64,000 nucleotides of DNA from Crocinitomicaceae bacterium. GTDB lineage: Bacteria > Bacteroidota > Bacteroidia > Flavobacteriales_D > Crocinitomicaceae. Below, piece after piece: positions 26,002 through 36,400 of this stretch; the first letter of the stretch is position 1; the number at the start of each line of letters is the position of its first letter. The stretch spans positions 46,325 through 110,324 of the forward strand of contig JAURMC010000002.1 in the NCBI GenBank assembly GCA_030830895.1, given 5' to 3'. The translations under genes were made by a program, and so were the position numbers. The notes under the pieces were generated by a model. It saw nothing but the letters and a program-made list of their open reading frames with translations, ran no database searches and was not told the origin of the DNA.

Positions 26002-27039
26002 TTATGCTTCTTCTGATACTGCTTCATCGCTAGAATCTGCAGATTGTGTTTCTTCAGCAACCGAAGCTTCTTCAGCAACTGGAGCTTCTTCAGCAACTGG
26101 AGCTTTTTCAGCAACTGGAGCTACTTCAGCAACTGGGGCTTCTTCAGCAACTGGGGCTTCTTCAGCAACGGGAGCTTCTTCAGCAACTGAGGCTTCATCA
26201 GCAACCTGAGCTTCCTCAGTAACTGGCGCTTCTTCGGCTATTGGGGTTTCCTTAGCCTTTCGTGCCACTGTTTTTACTTTTTTTGCCTCCGTTGCGGGTG
26301 CTTCAGTTATAACATCTTCTGCACTTTCTTCATTCGTGTCCCCTTTTAGGTTTTTACGGTCTTCTAACCCTTGCTGAATTGCGTTACAAATTTCATCTAG
26401 TATTAAAGCAATTGATTTAGTCGCATCATCATTCGCAGGGATAGGAAAATCAACTAGTTTAGGATTTGAATTGGTGTCTACAATGGCAAACGTTGGAATA
26501 TTCAAACGCTTTGCCTCGGCTAATGCAATATGCTCTTTGAGAATATCTACAATAAAAATTGCGGCAGGCTGGCGAGTCATATCCGAGATAGAGCCAAATG
26601 TTTTTTCAAGTTTATCTCTTTGACGGGATTTAAATAATTTCTCACGTTTATTCAAAGTATCCCAAGTCCCGTCCGACTTCATCTTGTCGATGATTGTCAT
26701 TTTGCGGATAGATTTTCTTGTGGTTTGAAAGTTTGTAAGCATTCCTCCGGACCAACGTTCGGTCACGAATGGCATATTGACTTGTGATACGCGTTGTGAA
26801 ACGATTTCTTTAGCTTGTTTTTTGGTAGCAACAAATAAAACCTTTTTACCAGACCGTGCAATTTGTTTCATTGCGGCTGAAGCTTGCTCAAGGTGTACAA
26901 TGGTTTTATTCAAATCAATGATGTGGATTCCCTTTTTTTCCTCGAAAATATAAGGAGCCATGGATGGATTCCATTTTCTTTTCAGGTGACCAAAATGCAC
27001 TCCTGCCTCGAGAAGTCTTTCAAATGTTACTTTTGACAT
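26002..27039 (-). CDS. rpsB: Ribosomal protein uS2 with long repetitive C-terminal tail
   Basis: The first 230 or so residues are normal S2: [42 protein letters not shown] and [20 protein letters not shown]. The protein then continues to residue 345, far beyond the usual 240-270. The extension has a Lys-rich bridge ([11 protein letters not shown]) and then eleven consecutive hexapeptides of the type PVAEEA (residues 266-331), ending in an acidic Ser/Glu tail. No frameshift is evident; the stop is followed by tsf. I saw no clear -7 box before it. Confidence 0.96.
   Translation of the reverse strand: MSKVTFERLLEAGVHFGHLKRKWNPSMAPYIFEEKKGIHIIDLNKTIVHLEQASAAMKQIARSGKKVLFVATKKQAKEIVSQRVSQVNMPFVTERWSGGMLTNFQTTRKSIRKMTIIDKMKSDGTWDTLNKREKLFKSRQRDKLEKTFGSISDMTRQPAAIFIVDILKEHIALAEAKRLNIPTFAIVDTNSNPKLVDFPIPANDDATKSIALILDEICNAIQQGLEDRKNLKGDTNEESAEDVITEAPATEAKKVKTVARKAKETPIAEEAPVTEEAQVADEASVAEEAPVAEEAPVAEEAPVAEVAPVAEKAPVAEEAPVAEEASVAEETQSADSSDEAVSEEA
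26047..26244 (-). repeat. 18-bp tandem repeat (11 units) inside rpsB
   Basis: Eleven in-frame 18-bp units encode [30 protein letters not shown] (several), [12 protein letters not shown] and SVAEET. Central units are nearly identical in DNA, outer ones have diverged, the pattern expected from repeat expansion from the middle. Confidence 0.9.
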
Positions 27040-27128
27040 ATATAATTGTTTACGTTCCTATTATTAAATCAATTGCTGAGGGGTTAAAGGTGCTCAACAA
27101 TTTGGATACTAAACTTCCAGTTACTCGA

Positions 27129-27515
27129 TTAACGTTTCGAGAACTGGAATTTTTTTCTAGCTTTCGGTTGACCAGATTTTTTACGCTCAACCATTCTTGG
27201 GTCTCGTGTCATTAATCCCTCTGCACGTAGCACAGATTTGAAGTCTTCGGAAATCTCAACTAGGGCTCTGGAGATGCCTAAGCGAACAGCCTCTGCCTGT
27301 CCATTAATTCCACCGCCATTCACAGTAGCTTTTACATTATATTTTCCAACGGTATCTGTTAATTCAAACGGTTGGTTTATTTTGTTTAATAAAAGATTTG
27401 TAGGGAAAAATTCCGATCCAGGACGATTGTTAATCGTGAATTCTCCTTTACCTTTTGAAAGATAAACGCGCGCAACGGCTGTTTTTCTTCTTCCTAAAGC
27501 ATTTGTAATATCCAT
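27129..27515 (-). CDS. rpsI: Ribosomal protein uS9
   Basis: A 128-residue small-subunit protein. Visible hallmarks: NALGRRKTAVARVYLSKGKG at the N-terminus, VNGGGINGQAEAVRLGISRAL in the middle, and the basic C-terminal tail ending KKFQFSKR, which reaches the P-site tRNA. It follows rplM by 3 nt in the conserved L13-S9 order. Confidence 0.97.
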   Translation of the reverse strand: MDITNALGRRKTAVARVYLSKGKGEFTINNRPGSEFFPTNLLLNKINQPFELTDTVGKYNVKATVNGGGINGQAEAVRLGISRALVEISEDFKSVLRAEGLMTRDPRMVERKKSGQPKARKKFQFSKR

Positions 27516-27518
27516 GAG

Positions 27519-27974
27519 TTATAATAAATTGTCTAAATTCAAAACTTCAGGTTGTTGCGCATCATGTTTATGAGCATTCCCTTTATACACTTTCAAGTTG
27601 GAGTAAATTTGACGTCCCAACGTATTTTTTGGAAGCATCCCTTTAATGGCTTTTTCAATTAATCGCTCCGGATGTTTCTTTAGCATAACTTCTGCAGAGG
27701 TAAATCGCTGCCCACCAGGATATCCTGAGAACCTTACATATTCCTTATCTTCCAACTTTGTACCGGAAAATGCAACTTTCTCTACATTGATAATAATCAC
27801 ATTATCTCCACAATCTGCATGCGGAGTATAACATGTTTTGTATTTTCCACGAAGTACCTTAGCTACCACGCTGGCTAATCGACCAACGTGTTGCCCGGAA
27901 GCATCGACAACAAACCATTTTTTATCGGCAGTACCAATGTTCCCTGAAATTGTTCTATAACTTAACGTATCCAC
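27519..27974 (-). CDS. rplM: Ribosomal protein uL13
   Basis: A 151-residue large-subunit protein. KWFVVDASGQHVGRLAS, DCGDNVIIIN and SGYPGGQRFTSA are conserved. The start codon is GTG (27974..27972); the N-terminus MDTLSYRTISGN matches relatives, so the choice is firm. A promoter with -7 box 28024..28017 lies 42 nt upstream. First gene of rplM-rpsI, followed by rpsB-tsf. Confidence 0.97.
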   Translation of the reverse strand: MDTLSYRTISGNIGTADKKWFVVDASGQHVGRLASVVAKVLRGKYKTCYTPHADCGDNVIIINVEKVAFSGTKLEDKEYVRFSGYPGGQRFTSAEVMLKKHPERLIEKAIKGMLPKNTLGRQIYSNLKVYKGNAHKHDAQQPEVLNLDNLL

Positions 27975-28016
27975 AATCGTATTAATTTATCTGTAAAACC
28001 CTATTTTAAGGGGGTG

Positions 28017-28047
28017 CAAAGATAGAAGGAATGTTTTAATTTTCCAA
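28017..28047 (-). promoter_or_regulatory. Promoter of rplM-rpsI(-rpsB-tsf)
   Basis: On minus a TTG (28047..28045), a 20-nt spacer and the -7 box TATCTTTG (28024..28017). The leader before the GTG start is about 35-40 nt, long for this window. Confidence 0.6.
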
Positions 28048-28069
28048 CCCGATATAAAAAAAAGTGCAA

Positions 28070-28828
28070 TTATTTTGATTTAAATGCCTGTATTGCATTT
28101 CGAGTATATTCACTAAGTACTAATCTTCCACTTATTCTAGCTCGTTCAATCAGCAACTCATCCCAATTTGCAGTGCCTTTCCAAAAAATATTTTTCAATT
28201 CGCTCATAGCTTCTGGATTCGACAGAGATAAACGCTGAGCCAAGCCTTCAACTGCCTCATCCATCAGTTCAATGCTATCATATACCTCAGCATACAGCCC
28301 CTTTTTCATGGCCCATTCTGCACTTCTCCAAGCCGTAGCGTTGATTGCTAATTCACTCATTGCAGCCTCGCCAATTTTTCTTGCAACGGCTGGTCCAACA
28401 ACAAATGGACCAATGCCAACAGCTAATTCAGAAAGTTTTATGTCAGCATTTTTAGTGGCAAAACAATAGTCTACCGATGCGGCAATTCCAACGCCACCTC
28501 CTACAGCTTTACCTTGAACTCGGCCAATGATTAGTTGCTTTGACTTTCGGCAAGCATTTATAACTTTTGCAAAACCTGAAAAAAACTCAAGGCCAGTTTC
28601 ATAATCTGAAATTGCAACAAGTTCGTCAAAACTGGCTCCGGCACAAAAGGATTTTGTTCCAAGAGATTTCAATACAATCACGGTGACTTCTGAATTAGCT
28701 CCAATTAATTGAATTTCCTCAGCGAGTTTGTTGAGTATTAATCCTGGCAATGAGTTACTTTGTGGATGTCCAAAAGTTATAGTTGCAATACCTTTTGAAA
28801 TAAAGCTGTTTACAGATCCAGTTTCCAT
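28070..28828 (-). CDS. Enoyl-CoA hydratase/isomerase family protein
   Basis: A 252-residue crotonase-fold protein. The oxyanion-hole segments are KSFCAGASFDEL and GKAVGGGVGIAASVDYCFAT; IKLSELAVGIGPFVVGPAVARKIG follows, where one of the usual catalytic acids is expected. Its closest resemblance is to methylglutaconyl-CoA hydratase-like enzymes of leucine breakdown, but the substrate is not decided by sequence. It begins 1 nt after the coiled-coil gene's stop and so shares its transcript. Confidence 0.85.
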   Translation of the reverse strand: METGSVNSFISKGIATITFGHPQSNSLPGLILNKLAEEIQLIGANSEVTVIVLKSLGTKSFCAGASFDELVAISDYETGLEFFSGFAKVINACRKSKQLIIGRVQGKAVGGGVGIAASVDYCFATKNADIKLSELAVGIGPFVVGPAVARKIGEAAMSELAINATAWRSAEWAMKKGLYAEVYDSIELMDEAVEGLAQRLSLSNPEAMSELKNIFWKGTANWDELLIERARISGRLVLSEYTRNAIQAFKSK

Positions 28829-28829
28829 C

Positions 28830-29783
28830 TTATTTTAATGTGAAGCTATCGGAACCGATAAGTTGTCCTTCGCAAAATATTTTTACCTTAAAATTACCTC
28901 TCTCCACCTCTTGTCCTTTCAAATCATAATAGATTGTGAGGTCTATAGCTTGGTTGTTGTAATCTATGTCTTTTTTGTCTGAATACGATTGTTGCCCCAT
29001 TTCTGTTTGCATAACATGACTAGCCTTATTCTGTAGAATAGATCCATTTGGTGCTGTAATTTGCAGATATACAGTTTTTTTTCCATTACTTGCAATCTGA
29101 TTTTCTCCGATGGTAAATGAAGACCTCATTTGTACTACATTTTTCGCCTTAAGAGTTGGCTCAGTAGTGTTGTTTATTTTCATTCGCAAAGCCTCTGAAT
29201 TAAATCCGTAGGCTTGTAGTTTGGCGCCTTTTTTCAACTGTTCTGACTTTTGTTCTGCATCCTTTTTGTAGGTATCCCGTTCGCTTGTGGTTTCGGATAG
29301 TTTATTAGTTGTTTCGTCTAATACGGAGGTTAATTTGATATTTAGTGTATTCAAAGAATCAATTTGTTTTACATAACCGCGCATGATTGAGCGAAGTACT
29401 TCGTTCTCTTTCTTTAAGTTAAAGAGCTCCCTTGCGGATAATTTTTTATTGGTATTGAGTTGATTAAGTAATTGTGAAATCTGAGCTTTTTGTTGGTTTA
29501 AACTATCGGCTTTACTTCGATCCATTGCAATTAATCTATCATAGGTGTCTAACATGTTTTTAAAATCTGTTTTAAGATCATTAGATAATCCCCCTACATA
29601 TCCTTCCAACATTTTATTCATTCCTTCCATGTCCGATTTCAAAATAATGTTATCATTTTGACATTGATTTAATTCACTGCGTTTTGCGGACCACATAAAG
29701 GTTAATGCGGCAAGGCCTATTAATAAGACCCCTACAACACTGTATAGGATTAGGTTAGATGATTTTTGTTGGTTTTCAGTCAT
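28830..29783 (-). CDS. Membrane-anchored coiled-coil protein, function unknown
   Basis: A 317-residue protein that I cannot name. One membrane helix (about residues 11-31) follows a short cytoplasmic start; residues about 35-195 are predicted coiled coil, rich in Leu, Asn, Lys and Glu with long heptad stretches; the last 120 residues form a beta-rich domain (FTIGENQIASNGKKTVYLQIT...) ending FKVKIFCEGQLIGSDSFTLK. The topology puts coil and C-domain in the periplasm. Similar proteins occur in Flavobacteriales from memory. A -7 box (29805..29798) precedes it. Confidence 0.7.
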   Translation of the reverse strand: MTENQQKSSNLILYSVVGVLLIGLAALTFMWSAKRSELNQCQNDNIILKSDMEGMNKMLEGYVGGLSNDLKTDFKNMLDTYDRLIAMDRSKADSLNQQKAQISQLLNQLNTNKKLSARELFNLKKENEVLRSIMRGYVKQIDSLNTLNIKLTSVLDETTNKLSETTSERDTYKKDAEQKSEQLKKGAKLQAYGFNSEALRMKINNTTEPTLKAKNVVQMRSSFTIGENQIASNGKKTVYLQITAPNGSILQNKASHVMQTEMGQQSYSDKKDIDYNNQAIDLTIYYDLKGQEVERGNFKVKIFCEGQLIGSDSFTLK

Positions 29784-29797
29784 AATCTAATTTTTTA

Positions 29798-29805
29798 CAA
29801 AGGTA
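29798..29805 (-). promoter_or_regulatory. -7 box of coiled-coil protein / enoyl-CoA hydratase unit
   Basis: TACCTTTG on minus is a perfect TAnnTTTG match, ending 14 nt before the ATG at 29783. Confidence 0.6.
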
Positions 29806-29817
29806 AAACAATTCAAA

Positions 29818-31224
29818 TTACTTATGTTCAGATTTTTGTACAGCTACGTAACGAACAAATCGTAGGATAGATGCCTCCCCAACTGCGGAAAAACGATCGT
29901 CGGAACTAGCGGGAAAAGGCCCACCATGATGCATGTCAGATACCACAGAAACCCCTGTAGGAACACCATTCAATATCACCCTACCGGCGTTGGCACATGC
30001 CCAATTAAAAAAAATGGATTCTTCCGGATTCACACCAATTATGGTTGCTGTTAGTTGCCCTTCCAAGTTTTTTAGGCCCCTCAATAATTCATCTTCAGAT
30101 TCGTATGCAACAATTACTCCTGCTGGTCCAAATAATTCTTGCTGAAGGGCTGGCGTTATTAAATATTGCTCCATGGAAGCCACAAAAAAACCACGTGTAA
30201 TTCCAAATTCTTTATCTGTGTTAAAATAAGCCTTACCCTTAAAGCATTTGTTTATTTCTGTAAGTCGCTGCTGGAAACGTTGTTGCACGGAGGGATGAAG
30301 CATAGGGTGCGGTGCAACGTTTTCAAACGAATCATTCAACATTTTTACCGCTTTATGAAGCATGGGTTCAGGACAAAAGATAACACCGGGCTTGGTACAA
30401 AATTGGCCGGCATCTGTTGTAATAGATTGAACTAACGCATTGATGTGATGATTTAATTCTTTTTCATTCGGTAGAATTATTACTGGATTAATGCTGCCCA
30501 TTTCGGCAAAGCAAGGAATTGGATCTTTCCTGTTTTGGGTTAGACGATAGATGGTCATACCACCCGAAAAACTTCCTGTAAACCCACAGCCTTTAACCCG
30601 AGGGTCTTGAACCATTGCTTGTCCAATGTCATTACCAATATCTAGCAAATGACCGAAAACTCCTGGGTGCAGATTAAGCTTTTCGCGAGCCTTGTAAATC
30701 AAGTTAGCACTTAATATACTGGTGCCAGCATGAAGTGTATGACCTTTAACAATTACAGGGCAGCCTGCCGCAAACGCGCCCATAACATCCCCGCCAAGAG
30801 TAGAATAAGCCAAGGGGAAATTTACTGCTCCAAAAACAGCGATGGGGCCTAATGGCATGGGTGTTTTTGAGATAGTCCGGTCAGTTAATACGCTTTGTTT
30901 TTTTCGCATATTCAACTCTAATGCCGCATCCCCATAGGTATCAATTTGCATCAATGTACGATCAAATTCTGCATTAAACCTAATGCGATTAAGGCTACTT
31001 TCTGTTGAATATACTTCAAAGAGTGCCTCCTTATTATTAATAATTTGGGCCTTGATTTCTGATAGAAATTCAACCCTTTTGTTGATATCAAGTAAGGCAC
31101 CGGTTTTATGAGCAAACTCTGCTGAAGCTAAACAATTCTCAAGGTCTTCACGGCTCGAAACCGGGTATTTTTTCGGATTTAAACTGCCCTTGCGACAATT
31201 ATATGTTTCAATAAAAGCTGGCAA
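29818..31224 (-). CDS. NADP-type aldehyde dehydrogenase (2,5-dioxopentanoate dehydrogenase-like)
   Basis: A 468-residue ALDH-superfamily enzyme. Motifs: GPIAVFGAVNFPLAYSTLGG, GCGFTGSFSGGM (cofactor loop), FAEMGSINPVIILP with the general-base Glu, and DAGQFCTKPG with the catalytic Cys. These variants are typical of the alpha-ketoglutaric-semialdehyde dehydrogenase branch, which feeds sugar acids or hydroxyproline carbon to 2-oxoglutarate. It begins 4 nt after purS; the functional link is unclear. Confidence 0.87.
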   Translation of the reverse strand: MPAFIETYNCRKGSLNPKKYPVSSREDLENCLASAEFAHKTGALLDINKRVEFLSEIKAQIINNKEALFEVYSTESSLNRIRFNAEFDRTLMQIDTYGDAALELNMRKKQSVLTDRTISKTPMPLGPIAVFGAVNFPLAYSTLGGDVMGAFAAGCPVIVKGHTLHAGTSILSANLIYKAREKLNLHPGVFGHLLDIGNDIGQAMVQDPRVKGCGFTGSFSGGMTIYRLTQNRKDPIPCFAEMGSINPVIILPNEKELNHHINALVQSITTDAGQFCTKPGVIFCPEPMLHKAVKMLNDSFENVAPHPMLHPSVQQRFQQRLTEINKCFKGKAYFNTDKEFGITRGFFVASMEQYLITPALQQELFGPAGVIVAYESEDELLRGLKNLEGQLTATIIGVNPEESIFFNWACANAGRVILNGVPTGVSVVSDMHHGGPFPASSDDRFSAVGEASILRFVRYVAVQKSEHK

Positions 31225-31228
31225 GGGT

Positions 31229-31480
31229 TTAAACCAATTCTAAGGTGTAAGTGTATGTTTCCATGATGGCATTGGCCAACATTTTTTTGCAAGCCTCTTC
31301 AACCCGTTCCTTTGCAGATTCCATGGAGTCTGAATCAACAAACAACCGTATATGTCTACCAATTCTTACGCCTTCTATTTCTTGCATTCCAATGGATGCC
31401 ATGGCATGTGTAACTGCTTTACCCTGAGGGTCTAATAAGGCATCATGAGGCATTACATCGATTTCAGCTTTAAATTTCAT
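31229..31480 (-). CDS. purS: Phosphoribosylformylglycinamidine synthase subunit PurS
   Basis: An 83-residue protein that bridges PurL and PurQ in the three-part FGAM synthase of purine synthesis. KFKAEIDVMPHDALLDPQGKA, then VRIGRHIRLFVDS, are the family's conserved strands. PurL of the matching short type (745 residues) is encoded at 60886-63123. The start overlaps the end of pssA by 11 nt. Confidence 0.9.
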   Translation of the reverse strand: MKFKAEIDVMPHDALLDPQGKAVTHAMASIGMQEIEGVRIGRHIRLFVDSDSMESAKERVEEACKKMLANAIMETYTYTLELV

Positions 31481-32261
31481 GGTGTTTTGTGGTTTTTGTC
31501 TCGATTATGGATAAAGTCACATACAAAATTACAATTATTGGAAGTGCATAGATTTGAAAAAAGAAAATTGTTATTAACGAAATTCCTAACAAGAGGTATT
31601 GAAATCGATTGTTTTTAAGGCTGTAATCTTTGATTTTAAGTGACAATAAGGGGATTTCAGAAATTAATAATATTGGAAATACCAATGCCGTTGTAGCCAT
31701 GACTAGAGGGTCAAGTACCCATGGATAAGTTGGTTCAAAAGGTGTTGTGTTTTCAATTCCGATTTTCCAATACAGTAAAGGAAAGAACAAAAAGAATATC
31801 GTATTGGTAGGAGTAGGCACTCCAATGAATCGATCACTTTGTCGGGAGTCATTGTTAAACTTAGCCAGTCGAAACATAGAAAAGAATGGAATGCTCAGCG
31901 CGCACAAGCTTAACCAGTCAGTATAATTCTGAAACTTAAAATCATGAAATTTTAGATAAGTTTCAATTAAATTTCCGTTCAGCTTTAATTCAATCGTTAT
32001 AAACATAAGTATTCCGGGCGCTAATCCAAACGATACCAAATCAGCTAAAGAATCAAGGTCTTTTCCAATCAAAGAAATTACATTAATTTTCCTTGCTATA
32101 AATCCATCCAGAAAATCGAATATCATGGCAATTAAAAGCAATAATGAACTCAACTCAATACGACCGAAAAATGCAAAAATTATGGCGAATACTCCACAAA
32201 GAAAGTTTGATGAAGTAATTAAGTTTGGTAGATTAAACAACTTGAAGCCCTTTTCATTCAT
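31470..32261 (-). CDS. pssA: CDP-diacylglycerol-serine O-phosphatidyltransferase
   Basis: A 263-residue inner-membrane enzyme making phosphatidylserine. The CDP-alcohol phosphotransferase signature DG-x2-AR-x8-G-x3-D-x3-D is complete in DGFIARKINVISLIGKDLD...D near residue 55. The N-terminal LFNLPNLITSSNFLCGVFA and about six further hydrophobic segments fit the family. ATG 32261 is chosen over an upstream GTG (32288) because it begins closer to the conserved NLPNLIT. Confidence 0.9.
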   Translation of the reverse strand: MNEKGFKLFNLPNLITSSNFLCGVFAIIFAFFGRIELSSLLLLIAMIFDFLDGFIARKINVISLIGKDLDSLADLVSFGLAPGILMFITIELKLNGNLIETYLKFHDFKFQNYTDWLSLCALSIPFFSMFRLAKFNNDSRQSDRFIGVPTPTNTIFFLFFPLLYWKIGIENTTPFEPTYPWVLDPLVMATTALVFPILLISEIPLLSLKIKDYSLKNNRFQYLLLGISLITIFFFQIYALPIIVILYVTLSIIETKTTKHHEI

Positions 32262-32364
32262 TTTAGGCGAAGTTAATTCAAATTTCACTTATATTTATCG
32301 GGTAATTCAGTTTCCTGCACAATAAATGCCTTTTAAAATTAGTTTATTAGGATCAAACCTTAGT

Positions 32365-33447
32365 ATGAAATACTTTATTCTTTCTCTTGTTTTATATCAA
32401 TTTATTTGTTTAAGGGCTCAAGCACCTAAGTATTCCAATGAGTTCTTACATTTAGGCGTTGGGGCCAATGCCTTTGCAATGGGCAATGCGGTGGTCGCCA
32501 CCACCAACGACGTAAGTTCGGGTTATTGGAATCCGGCAGGGCTAACAGGTGCCACCGAGTGGCTTCAAGTTTCTGCAATGCATTCGGAATATTTTGCAGG
32601 AATTGCCAAATATGATTATTTAGGGATTTCACATTCAATTGGCAAAAAAGGAGTGCTTGGTTTTAGTTTCCTTCGCTTTGGAGTAGATGATATACCCAAT
32701 ACCACGCAGCTTATTGATAATGATGGTAGAATCAATTACGATAATATTACCACCTTTACTGCGGGAGATTATGCCTTTATGGGGTCATACGCTAAATCGA
32801 TGGCTATTCCAGGAATGTCTCTTGGGGGCACCGTTAAAGTAATTCATCGACGTGTTGGTGATTTTGCAAAATCATGGGGCTTTGGATTGGACATAGGACT
32901 TAAATATCAATTGCATTCACATTGGCGATTTGGGATTGTAGCTCGCGATGCAAGTTCTACCTTCAATGCATGGATTTTTAACCTCTCCCAAGATATGCAA
33001 CAAGTGTTCATATCGACAGGCAATGAAATTCCAACCAACGGATTAGAGCTTTCCCTTCCAAGGTTTATCACAGGGGTTGCGTATACTCATGCAATTGGAA
33101 AGGATAAAGGGTTTAATATTTTAACCGAATTCGATATTGATGCCACTACAGATGGAATGAGAAACACGCTTTTAAAATCAAATACCTTTTCGCTCGACCC
33201 GCATCTAGGGGTACAATTGTCATTTAAGGAAATTGTGCATGTGAGAGGCGGGGTTTCTTCCATTCAGCAATTTCAAGCCATTGACGGAACGAAGGAGTGG
33301 GGCCTTCAACCCAACTTAGGATTAGGAATAGGAATCAAAGGCTTTAATTTAGACTATGCATTTACTAGGTTAGGAGCTGCTGAAGCAGGCTATTACACCC
33401 ATATTTTCTCCCTTAAATTCAAACTAAGTCAGCCCAATAAAAAATAG
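32365..33447 (+). CDS. PorV/PorQ-family outer-membrane protein (PorV2-like)
   Basis: A 360-residue beta-barrel of the FadL-like PorV/PorQ type. Residues 1-20 (MKYFILSLVLYQFICLRAQA) are a signal peptide, which decides the start over the in-frame ATG at 32326. The first domain has FLHLGVGANAFAMGNAVVATTNDVSSGYWNPAGL, the conserved segment of PorV, which carries type IX secretion substrates to the PorU sortase. It is followed by the PorU2-like gene after only 2 nt. I infer that the two act together; whether as the main or an accessory sorting pair is unknown. Confidence 0.82.
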   Translation: MKYFILSLVLYQFICLRAQAPKYSNEFLHLGVGANAFAMGNAVVATTNDVSSGYWNPAGLTGATEWLQVSAMHSEYFAGIAKYDYLGISHSIGKKGVLGFSFLRFGVDDIPNTTQLIDNDGRINYDNITTFTAGDYAFMGSYAKSMAIPGMSLGGTVKVIHRRVGDFAKSWGFGLDIGLKYQLHSHWRFGIVARDASSTFNAWIFNLSQDMQQVFISTGNEIPTNGLELSLPRFITGVAYTHAIGKDKGFNILTEFDIDATTDGMRNTLLKSNTFSLDPHLGVQLSFKEIVHVRGGVSSIQQFQAIDGTKEWGLQPNLGLGIGIKGFNLDYAFTRLGAAEAGYYTHIFSLKFKLSQPNKK

Positions 33448-33449
33448 CA

Positions 33450-36400
33450 ATGATCAGGTACTTAAGTTTCTTAATACTTTTTTTCACCTTGCATTTTTCG
33501 GGAATTTCCCAAACGTTTGGGAACGAATGGATAAATTACAATCAAAAATATTACGCATTTCCAATTATACAATCTGGGATTTACAAGATAACCTATCAGA
33601 ATTTACAGAATGCGGGTATTCCTGTGGATACTATTCCGATTGGTAATTATCAGGTTTTTGGAAAACAAAAAGAGCAACCGTTGTACATCATCGACGATGG
33701 GAATAATTTCCTTGACCCATATGAATTTATATATTTCTATGCCGAAAGGAATGACGGATGGCTAGATTCGACCCTCTATGATAACCCTTCTTGGTTGGGC
33801 AATCCAAAGTATAGCCTATACAATGATACCATTCGCTATTTCTTTAGTTGGACAAATGGATCACCAGGTTTACGTTTTACACCTGAAAATGATATCGATT
33901 TTTCAAGTTACCAACCGGCGTCCCATCTTTTATTCGAAAAGAGTCTTGTAAATTCTCAAGCCTACAATCAAGGAGAAATTAGTTCTCAAGCGGCAAGTTC
34001 CCTATTTGTTCCTGGTGAAGGGTGGGGGAGTCAAATGCAAAACGGGGCCTCAGGGTATACGTGGAATTATTCATCTACGATCCTGGATAATTTATATACT
34101 GGATTGGATGCGCCACAAATCAAGTTAAAATCTGTCATTGTTGGGGGCTCCAATGCCTATTCACCAAATTTATATAATCATCATACCCAATTGACCATTG
34201 GCCCAACTAATAGCATTTTACTAGATACACTTTCTATTGGTTATAATGCAATCAATGTTTCCAAACAAATTCCTGTTTCTTCCCTCGCGACAAATGGAGC
34301 TACAAATTTTAAAATCAATATTGTCGGAGATCTTGGCGTTGCGTCAGATTACCAAAGTGTTAATTATTGGACTTTCATATACCCAAGAACCATGGCTTTT
34401 CCTGGTACTAATAAAACAGAATTTCAAGTGACTAATGCCACTAATCAGCCTAAGGTAAAATTGGCATTGACTGGGGTAAACATGATAAATCCCATTGCTT
34501 TTGCCTTTGGTTCTAATCCTAAAATTATTAATGCTATTTATACAGGAAATACCTGTCAATTACTTATCCCTAATGATCCGGTATATTCCCTACAAAAAGT
34601 AGTTATTCAAGCGACTTCAACTGTAACCTCTATCCTTGGCCTAACCCCTGTTACTCCTTCCGCAACCTTTACTAATTTTTCTGCCACACCAAATTTACAG
34701 GAAGCGTTATTATTTGTTTATCCTAAAAAACTTGCCTCGGGAGCATTCCAGTATGCAAACTACAGGAGTTCTCCAGCAGGAGGGAATTACAATGTTATAT
34801 TGTCAGAGGTTGAAGAGCTGTATGACCAGTTTGGAGGAGGGATCCCAAAGCATGTCAATGGCATACGACGCTATGCACATTTCATTCATAGTATAAGTCA
34901 GCAAAAACCGGTGGGATTATTCCTCATTGGAAAAGGATTGCGTGAGGCCAATGTTGCGACAACGTTAGCAACAGGACCTGGTGCTCGTGCCAACGTCCTC
35001 AATTACTCATTAAACCTAGTTCCTTCGTTTGGGCAACCATCTAGTGATCAATCCATGACTTCTAATCTTCCGGGAACCGATAAATGGACGCCTTTAATGG
35101 CTACAGGTAGAATAGCGGTAAATAATCTATCTGAGTTGGCTCTTTATTTAGATAAAGTAAAGGACTTTGAGCTTGCACAAGATTCTATGTCGGTATATGA
35201 TTCACAGAATAAAGATTGGCAAAAGCATCTAATTCATTTTGCTGGTGGTGGAAATGCTAATGAACAGTTTATTTTCCAAACCTATTTAAATGGAATGGCC
35301 GATATTGCAGAAGATGATTTTTTCGCAGGAATTACCACGCGCATTGTTAAAGAATCTGCCAATCCGTTAACCCCTGCTCAAATTCAAGGAATATCTGATA
35401 GATTATCAGAAGGGGTTACCGTTATGAATTTTTTCGGCCACGCTTCTTCTTCTCAAAGTGGTTTTGATTTAAATATTGATGACCCTCAGAATTGGAATAA
35501 TCAAGGTAAATACCCTCTATTGATAGCAAACTCTTGTTATAACGGGAATATATTTTACAGTGTCCCCACCAAATCTGAGCAATTCGTATTGACGCCAAAC
35601 GCCGGAGTTATTGCATACTTAGGAACAATTAATTATGGGTTCTCTGGGGCACTCAACGATTATTCTAATCAATTCTATCGACAGTTTAGTAAATATAATT
35701 ATGGAGGTACTATTGGTGATCATATCAAGCATACGATTGATTCAGTCATGAATCCTAATCAATCACTAAGTACTGAATCAGTTTGTCAACAAATGACCCT
35801 CCATGGTGACCCAATGCTTCGACTAAATCCGCACACAAAACCGGAATTGGAGTTAATTGAGGAACGGGTTTCCTTCGGCCCAGACGACATTTCGTTAACA
35901 ACCGACTCTATAGAAATTGAAATTGAATTGCGCAACCTAGGGCAATCTATCCAAGGGGATTTTGCTTTGGAAATATTACGTGATTTCCCAGGTTCGACGG
36001 CAGATTCTAGTTATATTTTCACTATCAATGGTATTGATTACGAAAAAAACATTTTTATTAAATTGCCCTTTTATCCCCAAATCGGTGTGGGTTTGAACCA
36101 ATTCACGATTAGCGTAGATATTCCCAATTTTAATAACGAAGTCTACGATGAAATTATTAATAACCGTATTGTAAAATCTTTTAACATTCGGGTTGATGGG
36201 ATTGAGCCAATATTGCCAATTAATTTTGCCGTGGTGCCTCGAGACACTATTGCCTTATTTGCTTCTACCATTGATCCTTTGGCACCTGCGAATTCGTATC
36301 GATTTGAAATAGATACTAGCCATTTGTTTAATTCATCTTTTTTAAGGTATGCCAATGTTTCTGGTACGGGTGGAGTAAAATCCGTTAATTGGAATCAATG

